Source: Sphingobacteriales bacterium (GTDB lineage Bacteria > Bacteroidota > Bacteroidia > Chitinophagales > Chitinophagaceae). From it: a stretch of 64,000 nt of DNA. The first letter of the stretch is position 1. Every line of letters begins with the position of its first letter. The position numbers and the translations under genes were made by a program. The notes beneath the pieces were generated by a model that was not told where the DNA came from, did no database searches, and saw only the letters and a list, made by a program, of their open reading frames with translations. The stretch lies in assembly GCA_004144185.1 (NCBI GenBank), contig SEFP01000002.1, forward strand, positions 62,001 through 126,000, given 5' to 3'. Shown one piece after another: positions 36,689 to 47,307 of this stretch.

Positions 36689-37243
36689 ATGAAAATTTAC
36701 ACCAAAACCGGCGACAAGGGAACCACAGCACTCATCGGCGGCGTCCGCGTTCCGAAAAACCATTTGCGCATCGAATGTTACGGCACGGTCGACGAGCTCA
36801 ACTCCTATATCGGTGTGGTGCGCGATGCGGCCAACGATGAGGAAGCCAATGGCTGGTTGCAGGAAATCCAGGACCGGTTGTTTACCATTGGAGCCGAGCT
36901 GGCAACAGCACCGAATAAAGAAGTAAAGATGGCGATTCCGGATTTGCACGCCGAAGACATTAGCTTGCTGGAAGGATTGATGGACCAGATGAACGAAACG
37001 CTGCCGGAGATGCGGTCCTTTATTTTGCCGGGGGGTAATCTGGCCGCCTCGCACTGCCATGTGGCGCGCTGTGTCTGCCGCCGGGCCGAGCGACTGGCCG
37101 TAGCGCTGGAAGCTGAGGAAGCGAACGTTCCGGAACTGGTGATCCCCTACTTGAACCGCTTGTCGGACTTTTTATTCACCCTCTGCCGCTATCTCACGCA
37201 TAAAGCGAATGGTGTGGAAACCCCTTGGCGCGCGCGGATGTGA
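36689..37243 (+). CDS. pduO: PduO-type cob(I)alamin adenosyltransferase
   Basis: A 184-residue ATP:corrinoid adenosyltransferase making adenosylcobalamin. The N-terminal ATP-binding loop is IYTKTGDKGTTALIGG. ECYGTVDELNSYIGV follows, and the conserved block FILPGGNLAASHCHVARCVCRRAERL is intact. The 3' 129 bp recur at 38137-38265 with about 91% identity, bracketing an AT-rich gene. A TTACTTTG near-promoter ends about 7 nt before the ATG. It is divergent from the FecI-like operon. Confidence 0.94.
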   Translation: MKIYTKTGDKGTTALIGGVRVPKNHLRIECYGTVDELNSYIGVVRDAANDEEANGWLQEIQDRLFTIGAELATAPNKEVKMAIPDLHAEDISLLEGLMDQMNETLPEMRSFILPGGNLAASHCHVARCVCRRAERLAVALEAEEANVPELVIPYLNRLSDFLFTLCRYLTHKANGVETPWRARM

Positions 37244-37321
37244 TAGGCTTGGTCCCGGAAATTGCCTTCCAGTACTTATGATATTCCACATACGATATTA
37301 GAAGAAACACAAATCATATAC

Positions 37322-38119
37322 ATGAAAGGTATTGAGGCCCTTATAACATCAGCAAGACGATACCTTAAAGATCATTTCAATTATTGGTCAGATAAGTATT
37401 TGGAGGAGCGCGTTGATGAGGCTTCACCGTATACAGATAATGACTATAATATTTTCCCCCGCTACAACGTTTTAGCTGCAATTTTGGATGAGGTTGAAAC
37501 CTTAGTGGGGCAAGCCTACATGGACCTTCAAACCTGTAAACAAGATCTCAAGAGTATTGGGTTGACAGCAAACAGCCTCTTTACAACTGGAACGCAAAGC
37601 GATATAGCTACGCATGCGATGCATGAGGAACGCAACAAGTTTGTTGTCTTCATAGAAAGCGTACGTATAGAGGATCTGAAATCTGTTGAGCCGCTTCCAT
37701 ACAGACGCAGGATGAAACAGGAAGAGAGCGAACAGGTGAGGAAAGCCCTTCTTGAAAATTGGAACTTTCAAGGAGGCTACTGGCAGCCATTAGAAAAGCT
37801 AAGCCCTAAGCCAACGCTATTTATCATGAAAGAGAACATCAGTGACGGCGATTATGAGCAGATCATCAAGGCAGTACAGAAAAATGCGGACGCCAGATTA
37901 TTTGAAATAACAGAAGATGGGTTAGATGCTGAAATTGACTCTGGCTTGTTTCAGCCGGACTGCTATGAAACCATCTATTGTGACAGAAGCTACGAGTGGA
38001 TTCTTTATGGATCCCACGAGAGCACAATTGCATTTGGTGGGGCTTGGCTGCTTGAATTTGTCAGACGACTGTATAATGATAGGCAAGATCAAATAAACAA
38101 ATGGGAGGTAGATTGGTAA
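37322..38119 (+). CDS. unknown protein encoded in an AT-rich insertion
   Basis: A 265-residue soluble, acidic protein from ATG 37322. I do not recognise it. It is mainly helical with SARRYLKDHFNYWSDKYLEERVDE at the start, CKQDLKSIGLTANSLF in the middle and a C-terminal part ending in a helix (LLEFVRRLYNDRQDQINKWEVDW). Base composition is far more AT-rich than pduO. The gene lies between two copies of the pduO 3' end, so it was probably acquired with the right-hand copy. No transposase, integrase or toxin motif is visible. An upstream in-frame TTG-type start (37262) is less likely. Confidence 0.55.
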   Translation: MKGIEALITSARRYLKDHFNYWSDKYLEERVDEASPYTDNDYNIFPRYNVLAAILDEVETLVGQAYMDLQTCKQDLKSIGLTANSLFTTGTQSDIATHAMHEERNKFVVFIESVRIEDLKSVEPLPYRRRMKQEESEQVRKALLENWNFQGGYWQPLEKLSPKPTLFIMKENISDGDYEQIIKAVQKNADARLFEITEDGLDAEIDSGLFQPDCYETIYCDRSYEWILYGSHESTIAFGGAWLLEFVRRLYNDRQDQINKWEVDW

Positions 38120-38136
38120 GCATTAACTGCCGATCC

Positions 38137-38265
38137 GAGGAGGCGAATGTTCCGGAACTGGTGATCCCCTACTTGAACCGCTTGTCGGACTTTTTATTTA
38201 CCCTCTGTCGCTACCTCACACACCAAGCGAATGGTGGAGAAACCCCTTGGCGGGCGCGGATGTAA
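38137..38265 (+). pseudogene. second copy of the pduO 3' end (129 bp)
   Basis: This segment aligns base for base, without gaps, to 37115-37243. I count about 12 differences in 129 bp, mostly at third codon positions, and a stop changed from TGA to TAA. It would encode the last 42 residues of PduO, from EEANVPELV to ETPWRARM. Only two residues differ (K to Q, V to G). Silent divergence means it came from the functional pduO of a relative, not from a recent local duplication. Confidence 0.9.
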
Positions 38266-38456
38266 ATGGTATATGCCTAACTTTATTTTTGTGTTTTTAG
38301 TTAAAAGTGAAACTATAATTAAGGTTAGTCCTGTTCAAAATCGCACTATTACCAATTCTTGAACGCCTGTCGCACATAACGCTAATAAATATCTATAAAA
38401 GTACAAATTTGGATATAAAATGAGGAGAGTATGGACCTCCATAGATACAAAACCAA
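38266..38456. other. AT-rich non-coding spacer before the acyltransferase
   Basis: No gene or clear promoter is seen. The composition changes sharply to AT-rich immediately after the pduO-like fragment. Confidence 0.5.
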
Positions 38457-39599
38457 ATGAATATAAAACACTATTTTAAAATCAACATCGATACAAACAG
38501 AATTTATGGGTTGGATATCCTTAGGGCATTTGCCATTCTGTTTGTAGTAATCGGACACGGTAATGTGCTATTGCCCAAAAGCATAATGACTATTGTTGAT
38601 TGGTTTTTATTTGATGGTGTATCAATATTTTTTGTATTGAGTGGATTCCTCATAGGAGGCTTACTAATAAAAATTCTACAAAATACGCATACAATAACAA
38701 AAAACACCTTATTAAACTTTTGGATTAGGCGTTGGTTCAGAACCTTGCCAAATTATTTTCTAACATTGTTCATACTATTGTTTCTGAATTTATTATTCAC
38801 TGAGAAGTTTAACCCATTTCATTACTGGAGATATTTTATTTTCTCTCAAAATTTATATTTCAGTCACCCTAAATTCTTCTACGAAGCATGGAGCCTTGCA
38901 ATTGAAGAATGGTTTTATCTATTAATACCTATAGCTCTATTTTGCAGCATAGCTATCTTTAAAATCAAGACAAAATATTCTATACTACTGACAGTCTTAG
39001 GGGTTTTAGTGCTTGTAACTTTATTTCGTTATTATAGGTTTTTAAAAGCAGGCCTATACATACCAGATATTTACGAGTGGGATTTGTTATTTAGGAAGCA
39101 GGTCATTACTCGTCTGGATGGCCTGATGTATGGTTTTCTAGGGGCTTATATTCAATCTTATTTCAAAGATTTATGGATTAAAAGAAAGTTGTTATTTTTT
39201 ATATTGGGCATATTCATTTTTGTGATAATCAAAACTATTTCCTTTGTTCCAAATAACTTGTACAATTGTGTATTTTGCTTTTCATTATCCTCAGCTGCCA
39301 CTTTGTTGCTATTGCCTTATTTATCTGAATTAAAAAGCGGTTCAGGATTTTTGTACAGGGCAATATCTTGCGTAAGCTTAATATCATATTCAATGTATTT
39401 ATTAAACTTATCTATAGTAAGATTTTGGATTATTGATAAGATAAAATGGGAATATTTTTCAGAAAATGCCTACTTAGGGTATATACTGAAATATGGACTT
39501 TATTGGGTACTTGTTCTTGGATTATCAACCATTGTTTATAAATACTTTGAAATTCCTATGACCAATTTAAGAGATAATATAAATAAAAAAAATGCTTAG
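38457..39599 (+). CDS. acyltransferase family 3 (OafA-like) membrane protein
   Basis: A 380-residue protein with about ten membrane helices. Family hallmarks are GLDILRAFAILFVVIGHG near residue 18 (the catalytic-type R and H), FFVLSGFLIGGLL, the RRWFRTLPNYF block and EAWSLAIEEWFYLL. Members O-acetylate or acylate surface polysaccharides, peptidoglycan or lipids using cytoplasmic acyl-CoA. It is strongly AT-rich and lies in the same foreign-looking block as the unknown gene at 37322. Surface-modifying acyltransferases are common cargo in exchanged islands. Confidence 0.88.
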   Translation: MNIKHYFKINIDTNRIYGLDILRAFAILFVVIGHGNVLLPKSIMTIVDWFLFDGVSIFFVLSGFLIGGLLIKILQNTHTITKNTLLNFWIRRWFRTLPNYFLTLFILLFLNLLFTEKFNPFHYWRYFIFSQNLYFSHPKFFYEAWSLAIEEWFYLLIPIALFCSIAIFKIKTKYSILLTVLGVLVLVTLFRYYRFLKAGLYIPDIYEWDLLFRKQVITRLDGLMYGFLGAYIQSYFKDLWIKRKLLFFILGIFIFVIIKTISFVPNNLYNCVFCFSLSSAATLLLLPYLSELKSGSGFLYRAISCVSLISYSMYLLNLSIVRFWIIDKIKWEYFSENAYLGYILKYGLYWVLVLGLSTIVYKYFEIPMTNLRDNINKKNA

Positions 39600-39958
39600 T
39601 ACAATTTATTCCTACATAAAATTCTTAAACAACATAGTATTAATCGTAAATTTATTAATGCATAAGTGTCAATTAAAATACAAATGAATGCATTTTATCG
39701 TCTTATGTACGCTTATGGTTCTCTTTTTTAGTTTATTAAATAGTCAATATTCTTTTTGTTATTGTAATCTCCCAAAGCATGATATACTCATTCTGCAATA
39801 AAACAGTTTAGTATAGATAATTATTGAATTAAAATTTGTAAATATAAATTTTATGGAAAATTTAGTTACAGTGCTTACCAATATATATTTTTAAAACTTA
39901 CTGGGATTTCCAGTTTACAAAACGTTCATCATATTTTCATCTTTACGACCGTACAATA
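39600..39958. other. AT-rich gene-free stretch
   Basis: About 360 bp with no credible coding region. It contains A/T runs only, and I see no repeat or promoter with confidence. It looks like the right-hand end of the foreign block. Confidence 0.5.
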
Positions 39959-39996
39959 AAAATCCGCTAGCATTTAAATAAATGTTAGCGGATTTT
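39959..39996 (-). terminator. terminator of the MBL-rhodanese gene
   Basis: An 18-bp stem with one G-T pair (39959-39976 with 39979-39996) and a 2-nt loop, flanked by A and T runs. It is probably bidirectional and lies 20 bp after the stop at 40016. Confidence 0.8.
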
Positions 39997-40015
39997 GCAT
40001 AAAACAATGGGCCAT

Positions 40016-41419
40016 TTAGTTCAACTTCACTTTTTCTTTTACAACCGGCATTCCTTTAATGTCTTTCATAGTACCCCAGCCGCCGAGGACGTTGCGCAGG
40101 TTGTGAAAGCCTTCGCGCTTGAGTATAGAGGCTGCAATCACACTGCGATAGCCGCCTGCACAGTGGATGTACAAATTGGCATCTTCTGGAATATTCGCCA
40201 GGATGGCCGGATCGGTTAGCGTGGTCAGCGGCAGATTTTGCGCACCGCGGATATGGCCTTCGATAAACTCGCCTTCCTTGCGCACATCAATCACCGCCAG
40301 CCGCGGATCGTGCGGCAGATCCATCAGCAGTTCATCAGCTTCAATATCAATAATCAGATCGGGCTGCTCACCGGCAGCAAGCCAGGTCTCCAACCCACCA
40401 TTGAGATAGCCAACGACCTTGTCCAGTCCCACGCGGGCCAGACGGGTAATGCTTTCCTTTTCCTTCCCTACTTCGGTGACCAGCACTAGCTTCTTATCAT
40501 AAGGCAACAGCGAACCGGCCCATTCGGCATAGCGGCCATCCAGTCCGATGGAAATCGCACCCGGCACAAACCCTTCGGTAAATACCGTAGAGTCGCGGGT
40601 ATCTACAATCCAGGCACCGTTAGCGACTTGCTGCTTAAATTCCGGAACCGACAGCGCCCGGTTGCCCCTTTCCATTACGGTATCCAGCGAATCCGCGCCT
40701 TGCTGGTTCAGCTTCGCATTGAGCGGGAAATACACCGGCGGCGTCGACAGTCCGGAGGTCACTTCCTTTACAAACGCTTCTTTGCTTTCGGCTTTCAGCG
40801 CGTAGTTGGTTTCTTTCTGGATACCGATCGTGCTGGTAGTTTCTTTGCCCAGCGCTTTGCCGCAGGCCGAGCCGGGACCGTGTGCCGGATACACCACCAC
40901 ATGATCGGGAAGCGTTTTGATTTTGGTTTCCAGCGACTCATACAGCATGCCGGCCAGCTCTTCCTTGGTCATATCTCCGGAAAACAGATCGGGACGGCCC
41001 ACATCGCCTACAAACAAGGTATCGCCCGTAAAAATGCCTTCCGGAACGCCCCCGGCAGTACGCAACAGGTAACAGGTGCTTTCCAGTGTATGACCGGGTG
41101 TATGCAGCGCTTCGATGGTCAGGTTACCAACGGAAAAGCGCTCGCCGTCCTGCGCCTTGTGAAAGTCAAATCCCGCGTTCGCCTGCGCGCCATAGACGAT
41201 CGGAGCACCGGTTTTCTGCGACAGTTCACGATGGCCGCTTACAAAATCGGCGTGAAAATGCGTCTCGAAAATGTACTTGATGGTGACGCCCAGCACGTCG
41301 GCCTTCTCGATGTATTCATCGACGTCGCGCAGCGGGTCGATGACTGCGGCTTCGCTACCGTCGTGGATAAAATAAGCGGCCTCAGAGAGGCACTTTGTAT
41401 AAAGCTGTTCAACAGCCAT
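40016..41419 (-). CDS. MBL-fold hydrolase with two rhodanese domains (persulfide dioxygenase-like)
   Basis: A 467-residue protein. The metallo-beta-lactamase domain (about 1-240) carries ETHFHADFVSGH, HTPGHTLES, FTGDTLFVGDVGRPD and VYPAHGPGSACG, matching ETHE1-like persulfide dioxygenases that bind one iron. Two rhodanese domains follow. The first (about 265-350) lacks the active-site cysteine (LVLVTEVGKEK replaces it). The second (about 375-455) has YIHCAGGYRS with the cysteine. A role in sulfide/persulfide detoxification is inferred. Confidence 0.88.
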   Translation of the reverse strand: MAVEQLYTKCLSEAAYFIHDGSEAAVIDPLRDVDEYIEKADVLGVTIKYIFETHFHADFVSGHRELSQKTGAPIVYGAQANAGFDFHKAQDGERFSVGNLTIEALHTPGHTLESTCYLLRTAGGVPEGIFTGDTLFVGDVGRPDLFSGDMTKEELAGMLYESLETKIKTLPDHVVVYPAHGPGSACGKALGKETTSTIGIQKETNYALKAESKEAFVKEVTSGLSTPPVYFPLNAKLNQQGADSLDTVMERGNRALSVPEFKQQVANGAWIVDTRDSTVFTEGFVPGAISIGLDGRYAEWAGSLLPYDKKLVLVTEVGKEKESITRLARVGLDKVVGYLNGGLETWLAAGEQPDLIIDIEADELLMDLPHDPRLAVIDVRKEGEFIEGHIRGAQNLPLTTLTDPAILANIPEDANLYIHCAGGYRSVIAASILKREGFHNLRNVLGGWGTMKDIKGMPVVKEKVKLN

Positions 41420-41523
41420 AAAAATTCTGTTTTAAGAGATTCAAAAGTACCATTCCCCAACCGCTTTGGCTTCCGGAATGGATTTATGAGGCTATAGAGG
41501 TGGACTCTCCGCGCCATCCAGGT

Positions 41524-41603
41524 GTCATTCCGACCGCAAGGCCCAGATCCCAAAGAGTCTATGTTCTGCTATTGTGAAATTCTTTCTTAGCAGTCGGAAT
41601 GAC
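41524..41603. repeat. inverted repeat in an intergenic region
   Basis: GTCATTCCGACCGC at 41524-41537 pairs with GCAGTCGGAATGAC at 41590-41603 (one mismatch), 52 bp apart. It is a palindromic intergenic element of the REP/MITE kind; no gene lies in 41420-41668. Confidence 0.5.
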
Positions 41604-41668
41604 CCACATATTGTGGCCCGGATGATATCCTTTCCGGAACATTATTAACCCTATCAACTGGGGCCAAA

Positions 41669-42373
41669 TCAGTCCCGGTTGCGGCCCATAAACAGGTTGA
41701 TGTAATACAACAGTGTGGCGATCGATGCAATAGCCGCTACCACGTAGGTACGGGCCGCCCATTTCAAAGCATCAGCAGCCCCTTCGTGTTCACGGCCTTT
41801 GGCCAGTCCGGATTGTTCCATCCATTTCAGCGCCCGGTTGGACGCATCGTATTCGACCGGCAGCGTGATCAGCGAAAACACCGTTGAGATCGCGAACAGC
41901 AAAATACCGATCAGCAAGACGGTCTGGTTGCCACGGCCCAGTCCCAGAATCCCGACGCCGGCCAGCAACACCCATTGACTTAATGTAGTCGAAATCTGGG
42001 TAATCGGCACCAGCTTACTGCGGAGTTGCAGCGGTCCGTAGGCCACCGCATGTTGTACGGCATGGCCTGTTTCATGGGCAGCGACCGCGGCGGCAGAAAT
42101 GCTGCGGCCGTCAAACACGTCGGGACTGAGATTAATGGTTTTGTTTTCCGGATTGTAGTGATCCGACAGAAAGCCGGGCGTGGAAATCACGCGTACGTCA
42201 TGGATGTTGTTTTCAGACAGCATCCGCTCGGCCACCTGTTTTCCGGAAAGGCCGGCATCCAGCGGAAGTTCACTGTAGTAGCGGAATTTACTTTTAAGGC
42301 GGCTTTGGACCAGCAGTCCAACGACAAACATAATACCGGCGAGGAGCATATACCCCGGAGGTCCATACATCAT
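41669..42373 (-). CDS. YugP-type zinc-dependent membrane peptidase
   Basis: A 234-residue inner-membrane protein of the neutral zinc metallopeptidase family (PF04298-like). An N-terminal helix (PGYMLLAGIMFVVGLLVQSR) is followed by the cytoplasmic zinc site AAHETGHAVQHA (HExxH form). Two hydrophobic helices and DASNRALKWME follow, then a C-terminal helix. The substrate is unknown. The ATG pair at 42373/42370 is the start; an extension to 42436 lacks support. Confidence 0.85.
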   Translation of the reverse strand: MMYGPPGYMLLAGIMFVVGLLVQSRLKSKFRYYSELPLDAGLSGKQVAERMLSENNIHDVRVISTPGFLSDHYNPENKTINLSPDVFDGRSISAAAVAAHETGHAVQHAVAYGPLQLRSKLVPITQISTTLSQWVLLAGVGILGLGRGNQTVLLIGILLFAISTVFSLITLPVEYDASNRALKWMEQSGLAKGREHEGAADALKWAARTYVVAAIASIATLLYYINLFMGRNRD

Positions 42374-42647
42374 TTTTAGAAAGAAATGGTTTGCCGGTTG
42401 AGGTGCAAAACACCGGCCAATCGGATGCAGGCCCATCGCAGGCAGTTTAGTTTAACGACTGCTTAGAAGTTGACTGATCTCGCGGCCGTCCACACAGAAG
42501 CCGACTGCAATCCTGGCAGGTCGCTGCCAATTTATTTCCGGAATGACCCCATTCCGGCGGGTAAACCTGCAATCCCGTCAGAAGCAGGCCGGTGGCATCA
42601 ATCGTGCAGAAAGGAGGCAAACCGTTTTTTAAAATCTTACTCTGAAT

Positions 42648-42923
42648 ATGACCCCTACTTTCAAACCCCTGCACGACCGTGTACTGGTACAGGCTGCTGC
42701 CGCCGAAGAGAAAACCGCTTCCGGAATCATCATTCCCGATACTGCTAAAGAAAAGCCGATGCGCGGCACTGTCGTAGCTGCCGGTCCGGGCAAAAAAGAT
42801 GAGCCGATGACCGTTCAGACAGGCGATACCGTTCTGTATGGCAAATACGCCGGTACCGAAGTAAGCCTGGAAGGCAAAGACTACCTTATCATGCGGGAGA
42901 GTGATATCCTGGCGGTTATCTAA
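42648..42923 (+). CDS. groES: co-chaperonin GroES
   Basis: A 91-residue GroEL cap protein. [11 protein letters not shown] at the start, the mobile loop [18 protein letters not shown], and [11 protein letters not shown] near the end are all typical. It is followed by groEL 122 bp downstream. No CIRCE element is present upstream, so HrcA control is not evident. Confidence 0.97.
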   Translation: MTPTFKPLHDRVLVQAAAAEEKTASGIIIPDTAKEKPMRGTVVAAGPGKKDEPMTVQTGDTVLYGKYAGTEVSLEGKDYLIMRESDILAVI

Positions 42924-42952
42924 TCCGGAACCCCTCCCCTTCTTTTTGCTGA

Positions 42953-44686
<1,734 letters not shown>

Positions 44687-44708
44687 TTTCCGGAAGCCTT
44701 TAAAAAGT

Positions 44709-44746
44709 AACTCCCCGTCAGTATTTTCTGACGGGGAGTTTTTATT
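44709..44746 (+). terminator. terminator of groES-groEL
   Basis: A 13-bp perfect stem (44709-44721 with 44728-44740, loop TATTTT) is followed by TTTATT. A TTCCGGAA lies between the stop codon and the hairpin. Confidence 0.85.
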
Positions 44747-44777
44747 CGATTAGGGGTGACCTCTCAACAGCACAGGC

Positions 44778-45554
44778 TTAGTAATAGGTAAAAATATAGC
44801 GACGCGGGCTTCCCCATGAATTCGCATATACCTGATAGCTGCTGATGCGCCCGTTCTCCCATTGAATATTGGTGAGCATATCATTGTTCAACGGTGACTT
44901 ATGGTTACTTGTATGATATTTGGTAACCAGTACCGGCTGTCCCCATTCTATCAGGGATGTTACATTGAAATAGTCTGCTTCCTGCATGGATTTGGTGGAA
45001 TCGTACAGGTACCGGGTATCGTACATTTGAAATCCTTTGGACCGCACCAGATTTTGTCCATCCCAGCTGAATGTGTACGGATACAACGAAGAACCGCCCC
45101 GCTGCATAGTGTACGCAGTCAATTGATTTTGAGCATTGTAGTCAAACCGGCCAGTAGTTTTTAGCCCCGTGTCCCGAATGCCATAGTAAGCGGCCGTAAT
45201 GCGGCCATCTGTCGTCGTAAAAGAATCTACAGATGCAGTCGCTGGCTGGTTATCTACAAAAGAAGTCCGTAGAAAATAGTTTCCATGGCGTTCATAGTTA
45301 ATGACAACATGATAGCCTGGATTAAATCTACTGTAATCCGCAACAACTGTTTGTAATTTACCATCCGGAAAATACGTAAATTGGTACTGTTCCAGATACG
45401 AGTTGCTGGTTTGTAGAGAGTCCACCGCTTGCATTCGGAGCATTTTGATTAATCCGGAACGATTGGCTTGGGGTTGGCTGCCGTCTTTCTTACAGGCAAC
45501 GATGCTTGTGAGTAAAAGAGGAAGAATGAGTTTTGGAAGATTTTTGGCTATCAT
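44778..45554 (-). CDS. lipoprotein of unknown function
   Basis: A 258-residue lipoprotein with lipobox LTSIVAC (Cys near residue 20) followed by KKDGSQ. The mature domain is beta-rich with repeated YD/YN..G.L patterns (FTYFPDGKLQTVV, RFDYNAQNQLTAYT, FSWDGQNLVRS), similar in style to DUF4595/YD-repeat-like Bacteroidota lipoproteins. Start ATG 45554 gives a good signal sequence; upstream codons overlap xth. It lies just downstream of xth on the same strand. Confidence 0.6.
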   Translation of the reverse strand: MIAKNLPKLILPLLLTSIVACKKDGSQPQANRSGLIKMLRMQAVDSLQTSNSYLEQYQFTYFPDGKLQTVVADYSRFNPGYHVVINYERHGNYFLRTSFVDNQPATASVDSFTTTDGRITAAYYGIRDTGLKTTGRFDYNAQNQLTAYTMQRGGSSLYPYTFSWDGQNLVRSKGFQMYDTRYLYDSTKSMQEADYFNVTSLIEWGQPVLVTKYHTSNHKSPLNNDMLTNIQWENGRISSYQVYANSWGSPRRYIFTYY

Positions 45555-45640
45555 CAATAAGAAAAAAGGACAAATGTAATGCGGACCACTCATTCTTCTA
45601 AACGGATGGATCCGTATCTGGAAAGGTCTTTTGGAAGGGC

Positions 45641-46420
45641 TTACATCAGATTCCAGTCCAGCGTCAAGGCGACCGGGCAATGGTCAGAATGGACCGCGTC
45701 TTTGAGGTGAGTCACCGTTTGCAGGTACGGTACCAGTTCTTTGGAGGCGCAGATGTAATCGATGCGCCAGCCTTTATTTTCGTCACGCAGGTGCGGAAAC
45801 CGCTGACTCCACCAGCTATAACTGTCTGTAGTTTCCGGATGCAGGTGCCGGAAGGTATCGACGAAGGGTCCGCTCGTCAGCCGGTCCATCCAGAGGCGCT
45901 CTTCGGGTAAAAAGCCGCTGGTTTTGGTATTGCCTTTGGGATTGTGCAGGTCGACTTCGGTGTGTGCAATGTTGTAATCGCCGCAGAGGATGATTTGTTT
46001 CCGGACCGTATGCAGCTGCGTCAGCCAGTCATAAAACTGATCCAGCCACAGCATTTTATAGGTCTGCCGAACGGAGCCGGTGGTTCCGCTGGGAAAATAG
46101 GCGTTGATAACGGTCAGATCACCGATATCGGTCCGCAGCACGCGTCCTTCCGCATCGCTCTGGCCATGTCCGGTACCACCGTAGTGCTCGCAGACGGCTT
46201 CTTTAGTAAACGTAGCCACGCCACTATATCCTTTCTTTTCAGCCCCAAACCAATGGCACTGGTATCCCAGCGACTCAAATAAGCTCAGGTCGATATCAGT
46301 TTGGAGCGCTTTGACTTCCTGCAGACACAGCACATCCGGAGCCGTTTGAACCAGCCAGTCGAGCAAACCTTTTTTAATCGCGGCCCGCAGTCCGTTGACA
46401 TTGTAGGAAACAATCTTCAT
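45641..46420 (-). CDS. xth: exodeoxyribonuclease III (AP endonuclease)
   Basis: A 259-residue DNA repair enzyme cutting at abasic sites and removing 3' blocks. MKIVSYNVNGLRAAIKKG opens the fold. LQEVKALQTD supplies the metal-ligand Glu, GDYNIAHTEVDL the catalytic Asp/Asn, and HSDHCPVALTLDW the terminal His/Asp. Length is as expected. A TAnnTTTG box ends 7 nt before the ATG. Confidence 0.95.
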   Translation of the reverse strand: MKIVSYNVNGLRAAIKKGLLDWLVQTAPDVLCLQEVKALQTDIDLSLFESLGYQCHWFGAEKKGYSGVATFTKEAVCEHYGGTGHGQSDAEGRVLRTDIGDLTVINAYFPSGTTGSVRQTYKMLWLDQFYDWLTQLHTVRKQIILCGDYNIAHTEVDLHNPKGNTKTSGFLPEERLWMDRLTSGPFVDTFRHLHPETTDSYSWWSQRFPHLRDENKGWRIDYICASKELVPYLQTVTHLKDAVHSDHCPVALTLDWNLM

Positions 46421-46427
46421 AACGCCG

Positions 46428-46435
46428 CAAAAGTA
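46428..46435 (-). promoter_or_regulatory. -7 promoter box for xth
   Basis: Reverse strand TACTTTTG matches TAnnTTTG with 7 nt to the ATG, predicting a leaderless transcript. Confidence 0.5.
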
Positions 46436-46528
46436 TTCTGCCCGGACCTATGGTTGAAGCGCCGGCCCACTGAATTCATAGAAATGTTAGTACGTCTTTC
46501 GGAAGGGATGTACCCCATTCCGGAAAGG

Positions 46529-46969
46529 TTATTTGGCTGCACCCGGCCGTGCCCAATTGATCAGGGTTTCTTTTTCAGCCTGCGTCAGGTTGGCGTTCCG
46601 GTGAATGCGCGTGTACGAGCGGAGCGGCATTTCGCCGCGCTCCACCTGTTCGATCAGTTCGGCCAGCTTGTGCGCCCGCATCTCAGGCGTCAGATTGGTA
46701 AACTCCGAAAAATTCAGTTCTTCCTTGCCTTCGTCGACGTGGTGTGCCAGCCACCAGCCCAGCGGCTGCACCCGCGCATACCACGGATAGCGGGTATTGT
46801 TGCTGTGGCAGTCGTAGCAGGCTTTTTCCAAAATGGTTTCGACCTGGGACGGCACAGGGTATACGGTGCTGATATGCGTATCGGAACGGATGACACCCAG
46901 GTTGCGTGTCGGCCGGAAGAATTGGGCAATCACCAGTGCAGCAACAAGTAAGTACAGGAAGACGCGCAT
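46529..46969 (-). CDS. heme-binding domain protein (single CxxCH)
   Basis: A 146-residue protein with an N-terminal membrane anchor or signal (MRVFLYLLVAALVIAQFF). One c-type heme motif, CYDCHSNNTRYPWYARVQPLGWWLAHHV, fits the Haem_bd family. It is exposed in the periplasm. The redox partner is unknown. Confidence 0.85.
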   Translation of the reverse strand: MRVFLYLLVAALVIAQFFRPTRNLGVIRSDTHISTVYPVPSQVETILEKACYDCHSNNTRYPWYARVQPLGWWLAHHVDEGKEELNFSEFTNLTPEMRAHKLAELIEQVERGEMPLRSYTRIHRNANLTQAEKETLINWARPGAAK

Positions 46970-47028
46970 ACGAAATTGGGATCAGGTAATAGGTACCTGG
47001 TACCTATACAAACGCTATGCCTATCCGG

Positions 47029-47214
47029 TTATCCGGCTGCTGTAGCTTTTGTATTGTTCCGGTACTTGTTCAGCAAAAGCATTCCAGTGGGCAGGATAAA
47101 GCAGTATCCACAATTCATCAATTCATTCCAGCCAAAAGCAGTACCAAGAACATCTGTTTTGATTTTATGAATGCCTAAGACTGCCAGAAAAAGAATAACC
47201 AGGTTCCGAATCAT
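47029..47214 (-). CDS. possible small two-helix membrane protein
   Basis: A 61-residue frame with two hydrophobic segments (MIRNLVILFLAVLGI and NCGYCFILPTGMLLL) and a basic tail. It fills an otherwise empty gap. There is no recognisable family or strong ribosome-binding site, so it may be chance. Confidence 0.35.
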   Translation of the reverse strand: MIRNLVILFLAVLGIHKIKTDVLGTAFGWNELMNCGYCFILPTGMLLLNKYRNNTKATAAG

Positions 47215-47307
47215 AAAAGGGATTTGAAGCTGAAAGACATCCTACCAGACCCTGTTTTTTGGACCGACATGAGACTAATAAGTACAGGTCTACCAAAGAC
47301 TTGGCCT

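Noticed and set aside
42480-42647. CIRCE operator upstream of groES
   Set aside because: No TTAGCACTC-N9-GAGTGCTAA or close variant is present.
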